A stretch of DNA of 64,000 bases from Ruegeria sp. SCSIO 43209 (GTDB lineage: Bacteria > Pseudomonadota > Alphaproteobacteria > Rhodobacterales > Rhodobacteraceae), in contig NZ_CP065363.1 of the NCBI RefSeq assembly GCF_019904295.1, forward strand, positions 11,827 through 75,826, in the 5' to 3' direction. The notes beneath the pieces were generated by a model. The model did not search any database and had not been told where the DNA came from. It saw only the letters and a list, made by a program, of their open reading frames with translations. Positions 28,617 through 36,225 of this stretch are shown here, one piece after another. Both the position numbers and the translations under genes were made by a program. Position 1 is the first letter of the stretch. Every line of letters begins with the position of its first letter.

Positions 28617-29204
28617 CAGTTCCCCCAATTTCCTTCGCGGCCACCGCACTTCTCCCGATGTCTGAGTTGCATGACATGCTGGTCGCAGCTGTCGTCCCGT
28701 CCACAAAGGTTGTCGCCGATTTTTTTCCCCTGACCCTGCGGGTCATTCCTCGCGAGCCAAAAAGACCGGCGCCTGCCCCTCTCCGCTGCGCTTCGCCTTC
28801 GGTGTGCCCGGGCCTTGGCCAGCTGCAAGGTGACCATCATTGCAACGCAAACAAGGAGAAGAGCAATGACCACGAACTGCATCAAATTCACCAGCGCCGA
28901 CATCGAAACCGCCAAGGGCGTCGGCTCTATCTCGACCCTGACCTTCGACCTCGACATCACGGTTGAACCCGTCGCGAGCGCGAACCCGATGGCCCCCACG
29001 CACCGTGTCCTTGGCCGCTCCCCGCGTGGCAAGCTGGTCGAATGCGGCGGCATCTGGAAGAAGCAGAACAAGGAGACGGGCGCTGACTACTACACGCTGA
29101 CCATCCGCGATCACGGCTTCAACGCGAACCTCGGCAAGGCCGCCAACCAGGACGATCTGTCCCTGCAGGCCGTCATCCCCTGGGGCCCCAAAGACGCTGC
29201 GTGA
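28617..29204 (+). repeat. DUF736 region, copy A of a ~590-bp direct repeat
   Basis: This stretch and 46105-46690 carry the same leader and the same DUF736 gene with over 90% apparent base identity and identical proteins. The homology starts at TTTCCTTCGCGGCC and ends just after the stop codon, where each copy has its own terminator. The copies are in direct orientation and bracket ~17 kb containing repABC, the second recombinase and the defence island. Confidence 0.85.
28866..29204 (+). CDS. DUF736 family protein (copy A)
   Basis: 112 residues from the ATG at 28866, with AAGGAGAAG upstream. It is a small beta-rich protein: IKFTSADIETAKGVGSISTL, VLGRSPRGKLVECGGIWKKQNKETGADYYTLTI, and a C-terminal DDLSLQAVIPWGP. 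DUF736 proteins are very common next to transfer genes of alphaproteobacterial plasmids; no activity is established. The protein is identical to that of the copy at 46352-46690, with several synonymous base differences. A terminator-like hairpin follows. Confidence 0.88.
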   Translation: MTTNCIKFTSADIETAKGVGSISTLTFDLDITVEPVASANPMAPTHRVLGRSPRGKLVECGGIWKKQNKETGADYYTLTIRDHGFNANLGKAANQDDLSLQAVIPWGPKDAA

Positions 29205-29210
29205 AGCATA

Positions 29211-29238
29211 GAATCGGCTGGGGCTACCCAGCCGATTC
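29211..29238 (+). terminator. Hairpin after DUF736 copy A
   Basis: GAATCGGCTGGG (29211-29222) and CCCAGCCGATTC (29227-29238) make a perfect 12-bp stem with a 4-nt loop, 7 bp after the stop. The T-run is weak (TGTTTATCTT). Confidence 0.7.
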
Positions 29239-29413
29239 CCGCTGTTTATCTTCCCACTGGTACGACTTGCCTTTGTGTTAGAGTACCCTGGTCGATACGC
29301 TTGGCCGAAGTAAATGATTGCAGATCGGATCTAAGATCATGCTGACACATACTGCTTCACTATCTTGGTGTTCGCGGCTTAAACGGGCGCGTCGATGCCT
29401 CGAGTTGATTGCA

Positions 29414-29430
29414 TTTTGACAGCCGTGCAA
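29414..29430. promoter_or_regulatory. parS-like site upstream of repA
   Basis: TTTTGACAGCCGTGCAA, a semi-palindrome of the form TTTTG-N9-CAA(A). The same sequence occurs twice between repA and repB. It lies ~270 bp before repA in a 494-bp, AT-richer gap (29205-29698) in which no gene is seen. It is probably a RepB-binding centromere site. Confidence 0.7.
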
Positions 29431-29698
29431 AGATAGAAAAGTTAATATAAACAAATGATTGCGGCGGATGCATCGCGAAGTTTAGGTCAGCTTCTGATCT
29501 GCTGATGACGCAAAAGTTCCCATATATTGGGCGGCCATCTTCCGAGGTCACTACAATTTGTCGGAACATCTAAGCCAGCAGGTGTCTCGGTTGAGTTCGA
29601 GCCATCGGGTGAAAATCGTTGTTAAGACTCATTTTTCCGTGTAGATGACACTTTAAAGAGCGAAATCGCTGAAAAAGCGATATTTAGAGGGCAGTCAG

Positions 29699-30910
29699 AT
29701 GCGAGAACGGTCATTTGAGGCTGATACGAAGGATCAACCCTTCGATGAGATCATTCTAGAGCAAGGAGAGTTGATTTCCGACCGCCTCAATATGTTGCGG
29801 CAGGAACAGTATCCTCCGGACGCACAAAAAGGTCTACGTCAGTTTTCGTTGGCAGAGGTTGCCTACTATCTCGGCGTGACCCAGTCGACCATTAAGAAGC
29901 TTCATCTCGAAGGCAAAGGTCCTGAACCTGAAACATCGTCGTCCGGGAGGCGCAGCTACTCGGCCGAGCAGATGCTGGAACTGAGAGCTTATCTCGACAA
30001 GCATGGTCGCCCCGGAAAACGCCGTTATGTCCCCTATCGGCAACCTGGCGAAGAACTGCACGTCGTGTCTGTCGTGAACTTCAAAGGGGGTTCGGGAAAG
30101 ACCACTACCGCCGCTCACCTCGCGCAGCACTTGGCGTTGAAAGGGCATCGAGTTCTTGCGATTGACTTGGACCCTCAAGCCTCGCTCACAGCTTTGCACG
30201 GCATTCAGCCTGAACTCGACGACGTGCCTTCGCTCTACGAGACACTTCGGTATGATAGCGAGCGCAAGCCGGTCTCTGAGGTGATCCAGCCAACAAACTT
30301 CCCCAACCTAGATATCGTTCCGGCAAGTCTCGAGCTTCAAGAGTACGAATACGATACCCCGGTTGCTTTGACGAGCAGCGAACCCCATGAGGGCCGTACC
30401 TTCTTCACTCGTATATCGAGGGCGCTTAGCGAGGTTGATGACCGCTATGACGTGGTTGTTATCGATTGCCCTCCTCAGCTCGGCTACCTCACTCTCACTG
30501 CTCTCACGGCTTCTTCCTCGGTCATTGTGACGGTTCATCCTCAGATGCTGGACGTCATGTCGATGAGCCAGTTTCTCCTGATGCTGGGCGGGATCATGAA
30601 GACGATCCGTGACGCTGGCGCGAACATGCGCCTGAAGTGGTTCCGTTACCTGGTAACGCGATTTGAACCAACGGACGGTCCCCAAAAGCAGATGGTTGGG
30701 TTCCTCCAGGCGATGTTCCCAAATCAGATGCTGTCGGCTCCTGTGCTGAAGTCTACGGCGATCTCCGACGCTGGGATTACTAAGCAGACGCTTTACGAAG
30801 TTGAACGGTCTCAGTTCGTGCGGACTACTTACGACCGCGCAGTAACATCTTTGAATGACGTGAATGACGAAATCGCCGAACTGATTCACAAGGCTTGGGG
30901 GCGTGAATGA
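29699..30910 (+). CDS. repA: RepA partition ATPase of a repABC replicon
   Basis: 403 residues. The N-terminal helix-turn-helix (FSLAEVAYYLGVTQSTIKKLHLEG) is followed by a ParA-type ATPase: deviant Walker A FKGGSGKTTTAAHLA, IDLDPQASL, Walker B VVVIDCPPQLGYLT and the TRFEPTDGPQ region typical of RepA. RepA drives plasmid segregation with RepB and represses the repABC promoter. The order repA-repB-repC and the parS-like repeats on both sides confirm the replicon. Base composition looks lower in GC than the flanking transfer genes. Confidence 0.93.
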   Translation: MRERSFEADTKDQPFDEIILEQGELISDRLNMLRQEQYPPDAQKGLRQFSLAEVAYYLGVTQSTIKKLHLEGKGPEPETSSSGRRSYSAEQMLELRAYLDKHGRPGKRRYVPYRQPGEELHVVSVVNFKGGSGKTTTAAHLAQHLALKGHRVLAIDLDPQASLTALHGIQPELDDVPSLYETLRYDSERKPVSEVIQPTNFPNLDIVPASLELQEYEYDTPVALTSSEPHEGRTFFTRISRALSEVDDRYDVVVIDCPPQLGYLTLTALTASSSVIVTVHPQMLDVMSMSQFLLMLGGIMKTIRDAGANMRLKWFRYLVTRFEPTDGPQKQMVGFLQAMFPNQMLSAPVLKSTAISDAGITKQTLYEVERSQFVRTTYDRAVTSLNDVNDEIAELIHKAWGRE

Positions 30911-30916
30911 CTAAGA

Positions 30917-30958
30917 TTTTGACAGCCGTGCAGAGAGCCAGTTTTGACAGCCGTGCAA
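30917..30958. promoter_or_regulatory. Pair of parS-like sites between repA and repB
   Basis: TTTTGACAGCCGTGCA at 30917-30932 and TTTTGACAGCCGTGCAA at 30942-30958, direct copies 25 bp apart and identical to the site at 29414. Their only occurrences are around repA, as expected for the RepB-binding centromere of a repABC plasmid. Confidence 0.75.
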
Positions 30959-31013
30959 CTGTCGAAATGCGTGCAGCGCGTAGGTTGGATTCTGACGAAA
31001 AGGAGATGGCTTG

Positions 31014-32009
31014 ATGGCACGCAAAGACCTCCTGAAGAGTGTTATGGCAGGCACGTCAGAGCAACCCAAGGATTCCGGTCGCTCCGGATACGCAATGCGC
31101 GGTGCTTCGAAATCGATGAAGGTTTCGATTGATAGCCTTGCGGAGAACTCGAAGCGTCTCCTTGAAGGCGAAACCATTGTCGAGATCGATCCGCAATTGA
31201 TCGATGTGTCATTCGTTTCGGATCGGCTTAGTGATGACGATGTTGCTTTCGACGAACTGAAAGCATCGATCGCAGCAGGTCGCCAGGACACGCCGGTATT
31301 GCTTAGACCGCATCCGGAAGCGGATGGCCGCTATATGATCGTCTTCGGGCATCGCCGTGCGCGAGTTGCATCGGCGCTCGGCCGTAAGGTTCGCGCAGTT
31401 GTAAAACCAATGGACGATGTGGCTCACATTCTTGCTCAAGGGCAGGAAAACACTGCGCGCGCAGATCTCTCTTTTATTGAGAAGGCCCTATTTGCGAAGA
31501 GCCTCTTGGATATGGGGCAAGCAAAGGACGTGATCCAGTCCGCCCTTACCATCGATGGGACGTTGCTTTCACGGATGCTGTCAGTGGCGCAGAACGTCCC
31601 TCGGCACGTCATCGAACAGATTGGGCCGGCCAAGCAGATTGGACGTGATCGCTGGGAAGACTTCAAGAAGTTGGCTTCGGAACCATCGAACGACAAGATC
31701 CTCAAGGAAGCTTTGGAGTTCGACGGGTTTCAGAACCTCGACAGTGATGCTCGCTTTGAGTTCCTGCACAGCAAGCTGGCAGAAGCGGGCAGGGCGCCGA
31801 AGCGCCGAAAAACGCGTGCCATGCCCAAGAAACGAACCTGGACTGCCGGCAAAGGCCGCATCAAGGGAGTCATAGGTCGTTCCGGAAAGGCATTCAGCAT
31901 TTCGCTTACGGCACAAGATTCAACCGAGTTCGGGGACTTTCTCTCGGGTCGGCTTGATCAGCTGTACAACGAATTCCTCGCGACGAAAGAGGAGCAGTCA
32001 GAACAATGA
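31014..32009 (+). CDS. repB: RepB partition protein of a repABC replicon
   Basis: 331 residues from the ATG at 31014 with AGGAG 8 bp upstream; a TTG at 31011 is in frame but less likely. It has a RepB N-terminal RepA-interaction tail (MARKDLLKSVMAG), a ParB domain (DTPVLLRPHPEADGRYMIVFGHRRARVASALG, NTARADLSFIEKALFA) and a helix-turn-helix region (IQSALTIDGTLLSRMLSVAQNVP). It binds the TTTTGACAGCCGTGCAA sites and RepA to partition the plasmid. Confidence 0.93.
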   Translation: MARKDLLKSVMAGTSEQPKDSGRSGYAMRGASKSMKVSIDSLAENSKRLLEGETIVEIDPQLIDVSFVSDRLSDDDVAFDELKASIAAGRQDTPVLLRPHPEADGRYMIVFGHRRARVASALGRKVRAVVKPMDDVAHILAQGQENTARADLSFIEKALFAKSLLDMGQAKDVIQSALTIDGTLLSRMLSVAQNVPRHVIEQIGPAKQIGRDRWEDFKKLASEPSNDKILKEALEFDGFQNLDSDARFEFLHSKLAEAGRAPKRRKTRAMPKKRTWTAGKGRIKGVIGRSGKAFSISLTAQDSTEFGDFLSGRLDQLYNEFLATKEEQSEQ

Positions 32010-32016
32010 TCTAGGC

Positions 32017-32070
32017 AAAAGAAAAGCCCCCAAGCAGCGTGGCCTGAGAGCTAATCTGAAAAGTTTGGTC
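32017..32070 (-). ncRNA. Counter-transcribed RNA controlling repC (inc RNA)
   Basis: The repB-repC gap of repABC plasmids encodes a ~55-nt antisense RNA that limits RepC synthesis. Here the minus strand has a good promoter (32077-32105), then ~18 nt, a 10-bp stem AGCTCTCAGG / CTTGGGGGCT (pairing with three G-U wobbles, arms 32043-32052 and 32025-32034) and the run TTTTCTTTT. The predicted transcript of ~53 nt is the expected size. Start and end are estimates. Confidence 0.75.
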
Positions 32071-32076
32071 GCTTAG

Positions 32077-32105
32077 AAGATATCTCTCCCGCGAATCACT
32101 GTCAA
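32077..32105 (-). promoter_or_regulatory. Promoter of the counter-transcribed RNA
   Basis: On the minus strand a -35 TTGACA (32100-32105) and a -10 TATCTT (32077-32082) are separated by exactly 17 bp. This is the best sigma-70-type promoter visible in the replicon. Confidence 0.78.
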
Positions 32106-32169
32106 CAAGAACGCCACTTTGGCGAACGGCTTTCTTTTGCCTTCACATAACTGGAGGTGAGAAACAGGC

Positions 32170-33450
32170 ATGAAACATACAGGTTGGCGCAAGCCGACAC
32201 CGGGTCTTGGCATTGCAGAGCAGCTTGCCCAAGCCGGTGAACAAGTAGCTGTACCCAAAACGCGGGCCTTCGTGGCTGTGAAGCGCGTGGGCGCATACAT
32301 TGGCCTCAAGGCCGGAGACATGATGCTCCTCGACACGCTCGGAGCCTTCACCCAGGCCCAGGACTGGGAGGAAGGGCAGCGTCCGATCGTCTGGGCGTCA
32401 AACGCCTATCTGATGGAGCAGACCGGGTTCTCGCTGTCGGCGCTCAAGCGCCATGCACGGCGGCTGGCCGAAATCGGCGTGATCTCCTTCCAGGACAGCC
32501 CCAACGGGAAGCGCTGGGGTCGCAGAGACGCCGAGGGGCGCATCGTCGAGGCCTATGGGTTCGATCTGTCGCCACTGTCGGCGCGTGTCGTGGAGTTCGA
32601 GGAACTGCACGCCGAATTGCAGGCCGAGCGCGAGCTCTGCCAGCGCCTGAAGCGCCAGATCACAGTGGCACGACGCATGATCCGCGCGCGGATCGAGGCG
32701 GCCGTCAGCAGCGCGCTGCGAGGGCCCTGGGCGCAGTTCACCGGGCTCTTTGAGGAGCTTCTGGATCGACTGCCGCGCCGTCATGAAGCCTCGGAACAGC
32801 TTGTGCGGCTGCTAACATGGTTCAAGGAGCTTCAGGAACGCGTCGAAGCTGCCTATTTCAAGGCAACTGAGGTCGTCGAACCTGTGGAAAACACCCCTAA
32901 AACCAAGGAACAAACGCCTGAGAAGACTCAAGAAATGAACCCCAGGGAGGTCATTTCTGACCCTCATATACTAATTACAAACCAACTTGATCCTGTAACT
33001 CGTAATTCCTCAGAAAATGAGGAAGTCGCGGCCGTGGTGCCCAATGCTCAGCCCGAAGATCAGGTTGACAGGGAGCTGGAAGAGTGGGTGGCTGAAGTCC
33101 GCAAGAAGCGCGCGGCACTGGATCTGCCCACAGTGATGCAGGCCTGTCCCGAATTCGCGTCCTGGGCGCGTAATATGGGCGGCTTCCTGAAGGATTGGGG
33201 CGATCTGCACCGGGTTGCCGGGCAGCTCAGGCCGATGATCGGGGTGTCCGAGCATGCGTGGAACGTGGCGCAAGACCGGCTGGGCAAACAGGTGGCGACA
33301 GCGGCGCTGGCGCTTGTCTTCGAGAAGCATTGCGCGGGCGAAGTTTCCTCGCCGGGCGGATATCTGCGCGGCATGGTCGAGAAGGCCGGGGCAGGGGAGC
33401 TGCATCTCGAGCGCAGCTTCTATGGCAGGCTCAGTGGGCAGGCGGCGTGA
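32170..33450 (+). CDS. repC: RepC replication initiator of a repABC replicon
   Basis: 426 residues from the ATG at 32170, with TGGAGGTGAG upstream. The N-terminal half has the RepC pattern: GWRKPTPGLG..., KRVGAYIGLKAGDMMLLDTLGAFTQAQDW, WASNAYLMEQTGFSLSALKRHARRLAEIGVISFQDSPNGKRWGRRD. A variable coiled-coil linker and the conserved C-terminal region (ASWARNMGGFLKDWGDLHRVAGQLRPMIGVS...) follow. RepC binds an origin usually located inside its own gene, so oriV is probably between 32170 and 33450. Its translation is limited by the antisense RNA upstream. Confidence 0.93.
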   Translation: MKHTGWRKPTPGLGIAEQLAQAGEQVAVPKTRAFVAVKRVGAYIGLKAGDMMLLDTLGAFTQAQDWEEGQRPIVWASNAYLMEQTGFSLSALKRHARRLAEIGVISFQDSPNGKRWGRRDAEGRIVEAYGFDLSPLSARVVEFEELHAELQAERELCQRLKRQITVARRMIRARIEAAVSSALRGPWAQFTGLFEELLDRLPRRHEASEQLVRLLTWFKELQERVEAAYFKATEVVEPVENTPKTKEQTPEKTQEMNPREVISDPHILITNQLDPVTRNSSENEEVAAVVPNAQPEDQVDRELEEWVAEVRKKRAALDLPTVMQACPEFASWARNMGGFLKDWGDLHRVAGQLRPMIGVSEHAWNVAQDRLGKQVATAALALVFEKHCAGEVSSPGGYLRGMVEKAGAGELHLERSFYGRLSGQAA

Positions 33451-33462
33451 TGGGGCAGGGGA

Positions 33463-34560
33463 TCAGAGTCCGGCGGCCTTGGTCAGGTTCACGCGGAACC
33501 GGTCGCGCCGGCGCTGGTAGCGGCGGGTCATCTCGGCCGAGGCATGACCAAGCTGTTTTTGAACGTAGCGCTCGTCGACTTCGGCGGAGCTGGCGAGACC
33601 GGCGCGCAGCGAATGGCCGGAGAACAGCGCCAGGCGTTCCTTTTCGGGCAGCTCGGATCGGATGCCGGCGTCCAGGACCGTCCGCTTGATCAGGCGCGCA
33701 ACATGCTTGTCATTCAGTCGCGTTTCAGTGGCGCGGTTGCCATCGCGCGAGGTGCCGACGAAGACCGGACCGAAGTCGATCTTCGCGAAGTGCAGCCATT
33801 GCTCCAGCGCGTGCACGGGGCAGGTCTGATCCTTGGAGCCGCGGCCGATCTCGACTTCGCGCCAACCGGTTTTGGCGTTGAGGGTCAGGAGGGCGCCTTT
33901 CTCCATGATCTCAATCCATCCGCCGGACTCCGGCGTGTCGTCCTTGTGGACGTCGAGGCTGACGATTTCCGAGCGGCGCAGGCCTCCGGCATAGCCGAGC
34001 AGAAGGATCGCCCGATCCCGTAGCCCGCGCAAATCATAGCGCAGGGTGGCAACCATCGCGAGGATGTCCTCGGCCAGGATCGCTTCCTTCTGCACCGGAG
34101 GACGTGCGTGCTTGCGCTTGATCCCGGCCAGCACCGTGGCGATGTGCCGGTTCTTGCGATCAAGGGTGAATCCCCGCTGCGCGTAGTTCCAGGCGAGACC
34201 GGACAGGCGGCGGTCTATGGTGCTGACCGAAAGGGTAGGGGAGGGGCCTGACCCGGACGCAAGATCCGCGAGATAGATCCCGATCATCTCCGGCGACGGC
34301 GGCAGCGGTTCCGCGCCCTTCATCCGACACCAGCGTGCGAAATGCGCCCAATCCTTCGTATAGGCCTTCAACGTGTTGTCAGACGCCGCCGCGCGCGCAT
34401 AGTCGCGGGCGGTGTCGACCAAGCGATCGAGGGTGCCGGAGCCGACCACAAAGGACGGAAGGCTCAATGCGTCGCCGTCAGGGCGATCTCTCTCATTGCC
34501 CTCGCTGGACGAAGACCCGTTTGGCGGCACTGAGGTCGATTTCTCGGTGTTTTCTGACAT
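33463..34560 (-). CDS. Tyrosine-type site-specific recombinase (copy 2)
   Basis: 365 residues from the ATG at 34560 (or 369 from 34572). The catalytic set is the same as in copy 1: AGGLRRSE (Arg), GHSLRAG (His-x-x-Arg), LGHAS (His) and TRRYQRRRDRF (Tyr nucleophile). The N-terminal ENTEKSTSVPPNGSS... appears to be the ancestral form of the N-terminus replaced in copy 1. Located just after repC and convergent with it, as in other Roseobacter-group repABC plasmids, so it probably serves dimer resolution or plasmid integration. Many synonymous differences show that it is not a recent copy of the gene at 13259. Confidence 0.88.
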   Translation of the reverse strand: MSENTEKSTSVPPNGSSSSEGNERDRPDGDALSLPSFVVGSGTLDRLVDTARDYARAAASDNTLKAYTKDWAHFARWCRMKGAEPLPPSPEMIGIYLADLASGSGPSPTLSVSTIDRRLSGLAWNYAQRGFTLDRKNRHIATVLAGIKRKHARPPVQKEAILAEDILAMVATLRYDLRGLRDRAILLLGYAGGLRRSEIVSLDVHKDDTPESGGWIEIMEKGALLTLNAKTGWREVEIGRGSKDQTCPVHALEQWLHFAKIDFGPVFVGTSRDGNRATETRLNDKHVARLIKRTVLDAGIRSELPEKERLALFSGHSLRAGLASSAEVDERYVQKQLGHASAEMTRRYQRRRDRFRVNLTKAAGL

Positions 34561-34685
34561 GTCGCCGAGCATATTCTTTTATGTCCGATAATGCAAATTT
34601 ATTGGACATAATAAGGTCGCGCAATGTGGGGCAGTTATTGTGCTATTTTCTGGAAGAAAGCGCCGCGTCAATGTAGGCTTCGGGC

Positions 34686-35570
34686 ATGACATTTGCCCGA
34701 CCGGATCATATGAGCGACGTCGACATGTTGCCCCGGATGCCCGGCTGGGTCACCTCGGCCCGCGCCGAAACCCTTGAAGATGTTGCGTTTTTGTCGGGCG
34801 CAGTGCTGAACCACCTGCATGTTGTATTAGGACGCGCGGAGGTGCCCCAAGCCTTGTTGCGGGATCGCCTCGCGCTGCGTGCGGCCGAGGCTTGTATGGC
34901 GTTTTCGGGACGCCCGGAGCGGGCAGGGGAGCTGCGCGACGCAGTACACCTCCTGCGCCCCGGCGATCTTCCCGGGCCGGCGGGCGAAATCTGCCTGGCC
35001 TGGCGGCGCGCTGTGGAACGGCCGGTGTCGATCAAGGCTCTAGGCCGAGCCTTGCCGACCCTCGAGCCGAGCCAGATTGCCGCGTGGTTGGATGCGGGGA
35101 AAGGGGCGCCAGTAACCAGGGCCGCGATGGTTCTGGAGGCGGTGCTGCGCGAGGCGCCGCGCGCAGACGTAGCAGGACTGATCCTCGCGGATGCGGCCTT
35201 CGCGCAAGCCCTCGGTTGGGATCATCTCGTGCCGCTGCTGGCCCCAGGCCTGAAACGCGCCGACCTGCGCAAGCGCGGCGATGACCTTTGTCTCGCCTGT
35301 CATCGGGCGCTCATCTCATCGGCGGTCGAGGCCGTGCGCCTCGCCACCGACCTCGCGCGTCGGGCGACGCATCTGAAGGCGATCGCGCCCAAGCTGCGGT
35401 CCAAGGGGGCGGGGGATGCAGTTGAGATGTTCCTGAAACGCGATGCTGTTGCTCCCTCGGCTCTGCCGCTGCCGGATCGCGCCGCGCGGCGGCTGTGCGA
35501 CCGGCTGGTTGACCTCGGCGCAGTGTGCGAGCTGACCGGGCGCGACACCTTTCGGCTTTACGGGGTGTAG
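34686..35570 (+). CDS. DUF1403 family protein
   Basis: 294 residues, helical throughout. The pattern MPGWVTSARAETLEDVAFLSGAVLNHLH, EVPQALLRDRLALRAAEACMAFSGRPERAGELRDAVHLLRPGD and WDHLVPLLAPGLKRADLRKRGDDLCLACH matches DUF1403. The gene is typically next to repABC and a plasmid scpB in Rhodobacterales, suggesting a role in plasmid maintenance; no biochemical function is known. The stop is 2 bp before the scpB start, so the two are co-transcribed. Confidence 0.87.
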   Translation: MTFARPDHMSDVDMLPRMPGWVTSARAETLEDVAFLSGAVLNHLHVVLGRAEVPQALLRDRLALRAAEACMAFSGRPERAGELRDAVHLLRPGDLPGPAGEICLAWRRAVERPVSIKALGRALPTLEPSQIAAWLDAGKGAPVTRAAMVLEAVLREAPRADVAGLILADAAFAQALGWDHLVPLLAPGLKRADLRKRGDDLCLACHRALISSAVEAVRLATDLARRATHLKAIAPKLRSKGAGDAVEMFLKRDAVAPSALPLPDRAARRLCDRLVDLGAVCELTGRDTFRLYGV

Positions 35571-35572
35571 CG

Positions 35573-36169
35573 ATGGCAAAGGATCGCCCTGAAGCCGAGC
35601 TTGACCGCGAGTTGACTGACCTGCCGCCGGAGCTGCGCTGGCGGGAATGGATGCGCCGGATCGAAGCGGTGCTCTTCGCCTCTGCCTCCCCCGTGCCGCG
35701 TGAAGAACTCGCCCGCGTGGTCGGGCAGGTGGCCTCGGTCGACCTTTTGGTCGAGGACCTTGCCGCCGATCTGGAAGGGCGGGCTTTTGAAGTTGCGCAG
35801 GTCGCTGGCGGCTGGATATTCCGGACGCGTGCTATCTACGCCCCCGCGATCCGCGCAGCAGCGGATGTCGGGGACCAGCTGCTGGACTTGAGTGAATTCG
35901 ACGTCGCGGTCCTGGCCGCCATCGCTTACCACCAGCCGATCACGCGCGACGGGCTGAAGGATATCTTCGGCAAGGAGATCAGCCGCGACCTGATCGGGCG
36001 ACTGCATGCGCGGAACTTGATCGGGACCGGGCCACGGTTGCCTCGACGAGGGGCACCCTATACCTTTGTCACGACCGAGCAGTTCCTAATCGCGTTCGGG
36101 TTAGAAAGCCTTCGCGATCTTCCCGATCGGGAGCAGCTAGACGATGCGGGCTTGGTTGTGGACGTGTGA
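35573..36169 (+). CDS. Plasmid-encoded ScpB-like condensin subunit
   Basis: 198 residues from the ATG at 35573. ScpB landmarks are a winged-helix start (RRIEAVLFASASPVPREELARVVG), GRAFEVAQVAGGWIFRTRAIYAP, LSEFDVAVLAAIAYHQPITRDGLKDIFGKEIS and LIGRLHARNLIGTGPRLPRRGAPYTFVTTEQFL. Chromosomal ScpB works with SMC and ScpA to organise DNA; no scpA or smc is nearby, so this copy may hijack the host complex or act alone. It is transcribed with DUF1403 behind repABC. Confidence 0.87.
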   Translation: MAKDRPEAELDRELTDLPPELRWREWMRRIEAVLFASASPVPREELARVVGQVASVDLLVEDLAADLEGRAFEVAQVAGGWIFRTRAIYAPAIRAAADVGDQLLDLSEFDVAVLAAIAYHQPITRDGLKDIFGKEISRDLIGRLHARNLIGTGPRLPRRGAPYTFVTTEQFLIAFGLESLRDLPDREQLDDAGLVVDV

Positions 36170-36225
36170 TGAGGCCAACAGTTATCCGTGATGACGCTCC
36201 GGTCGAGTTGGCAATTCTCCAAGGC

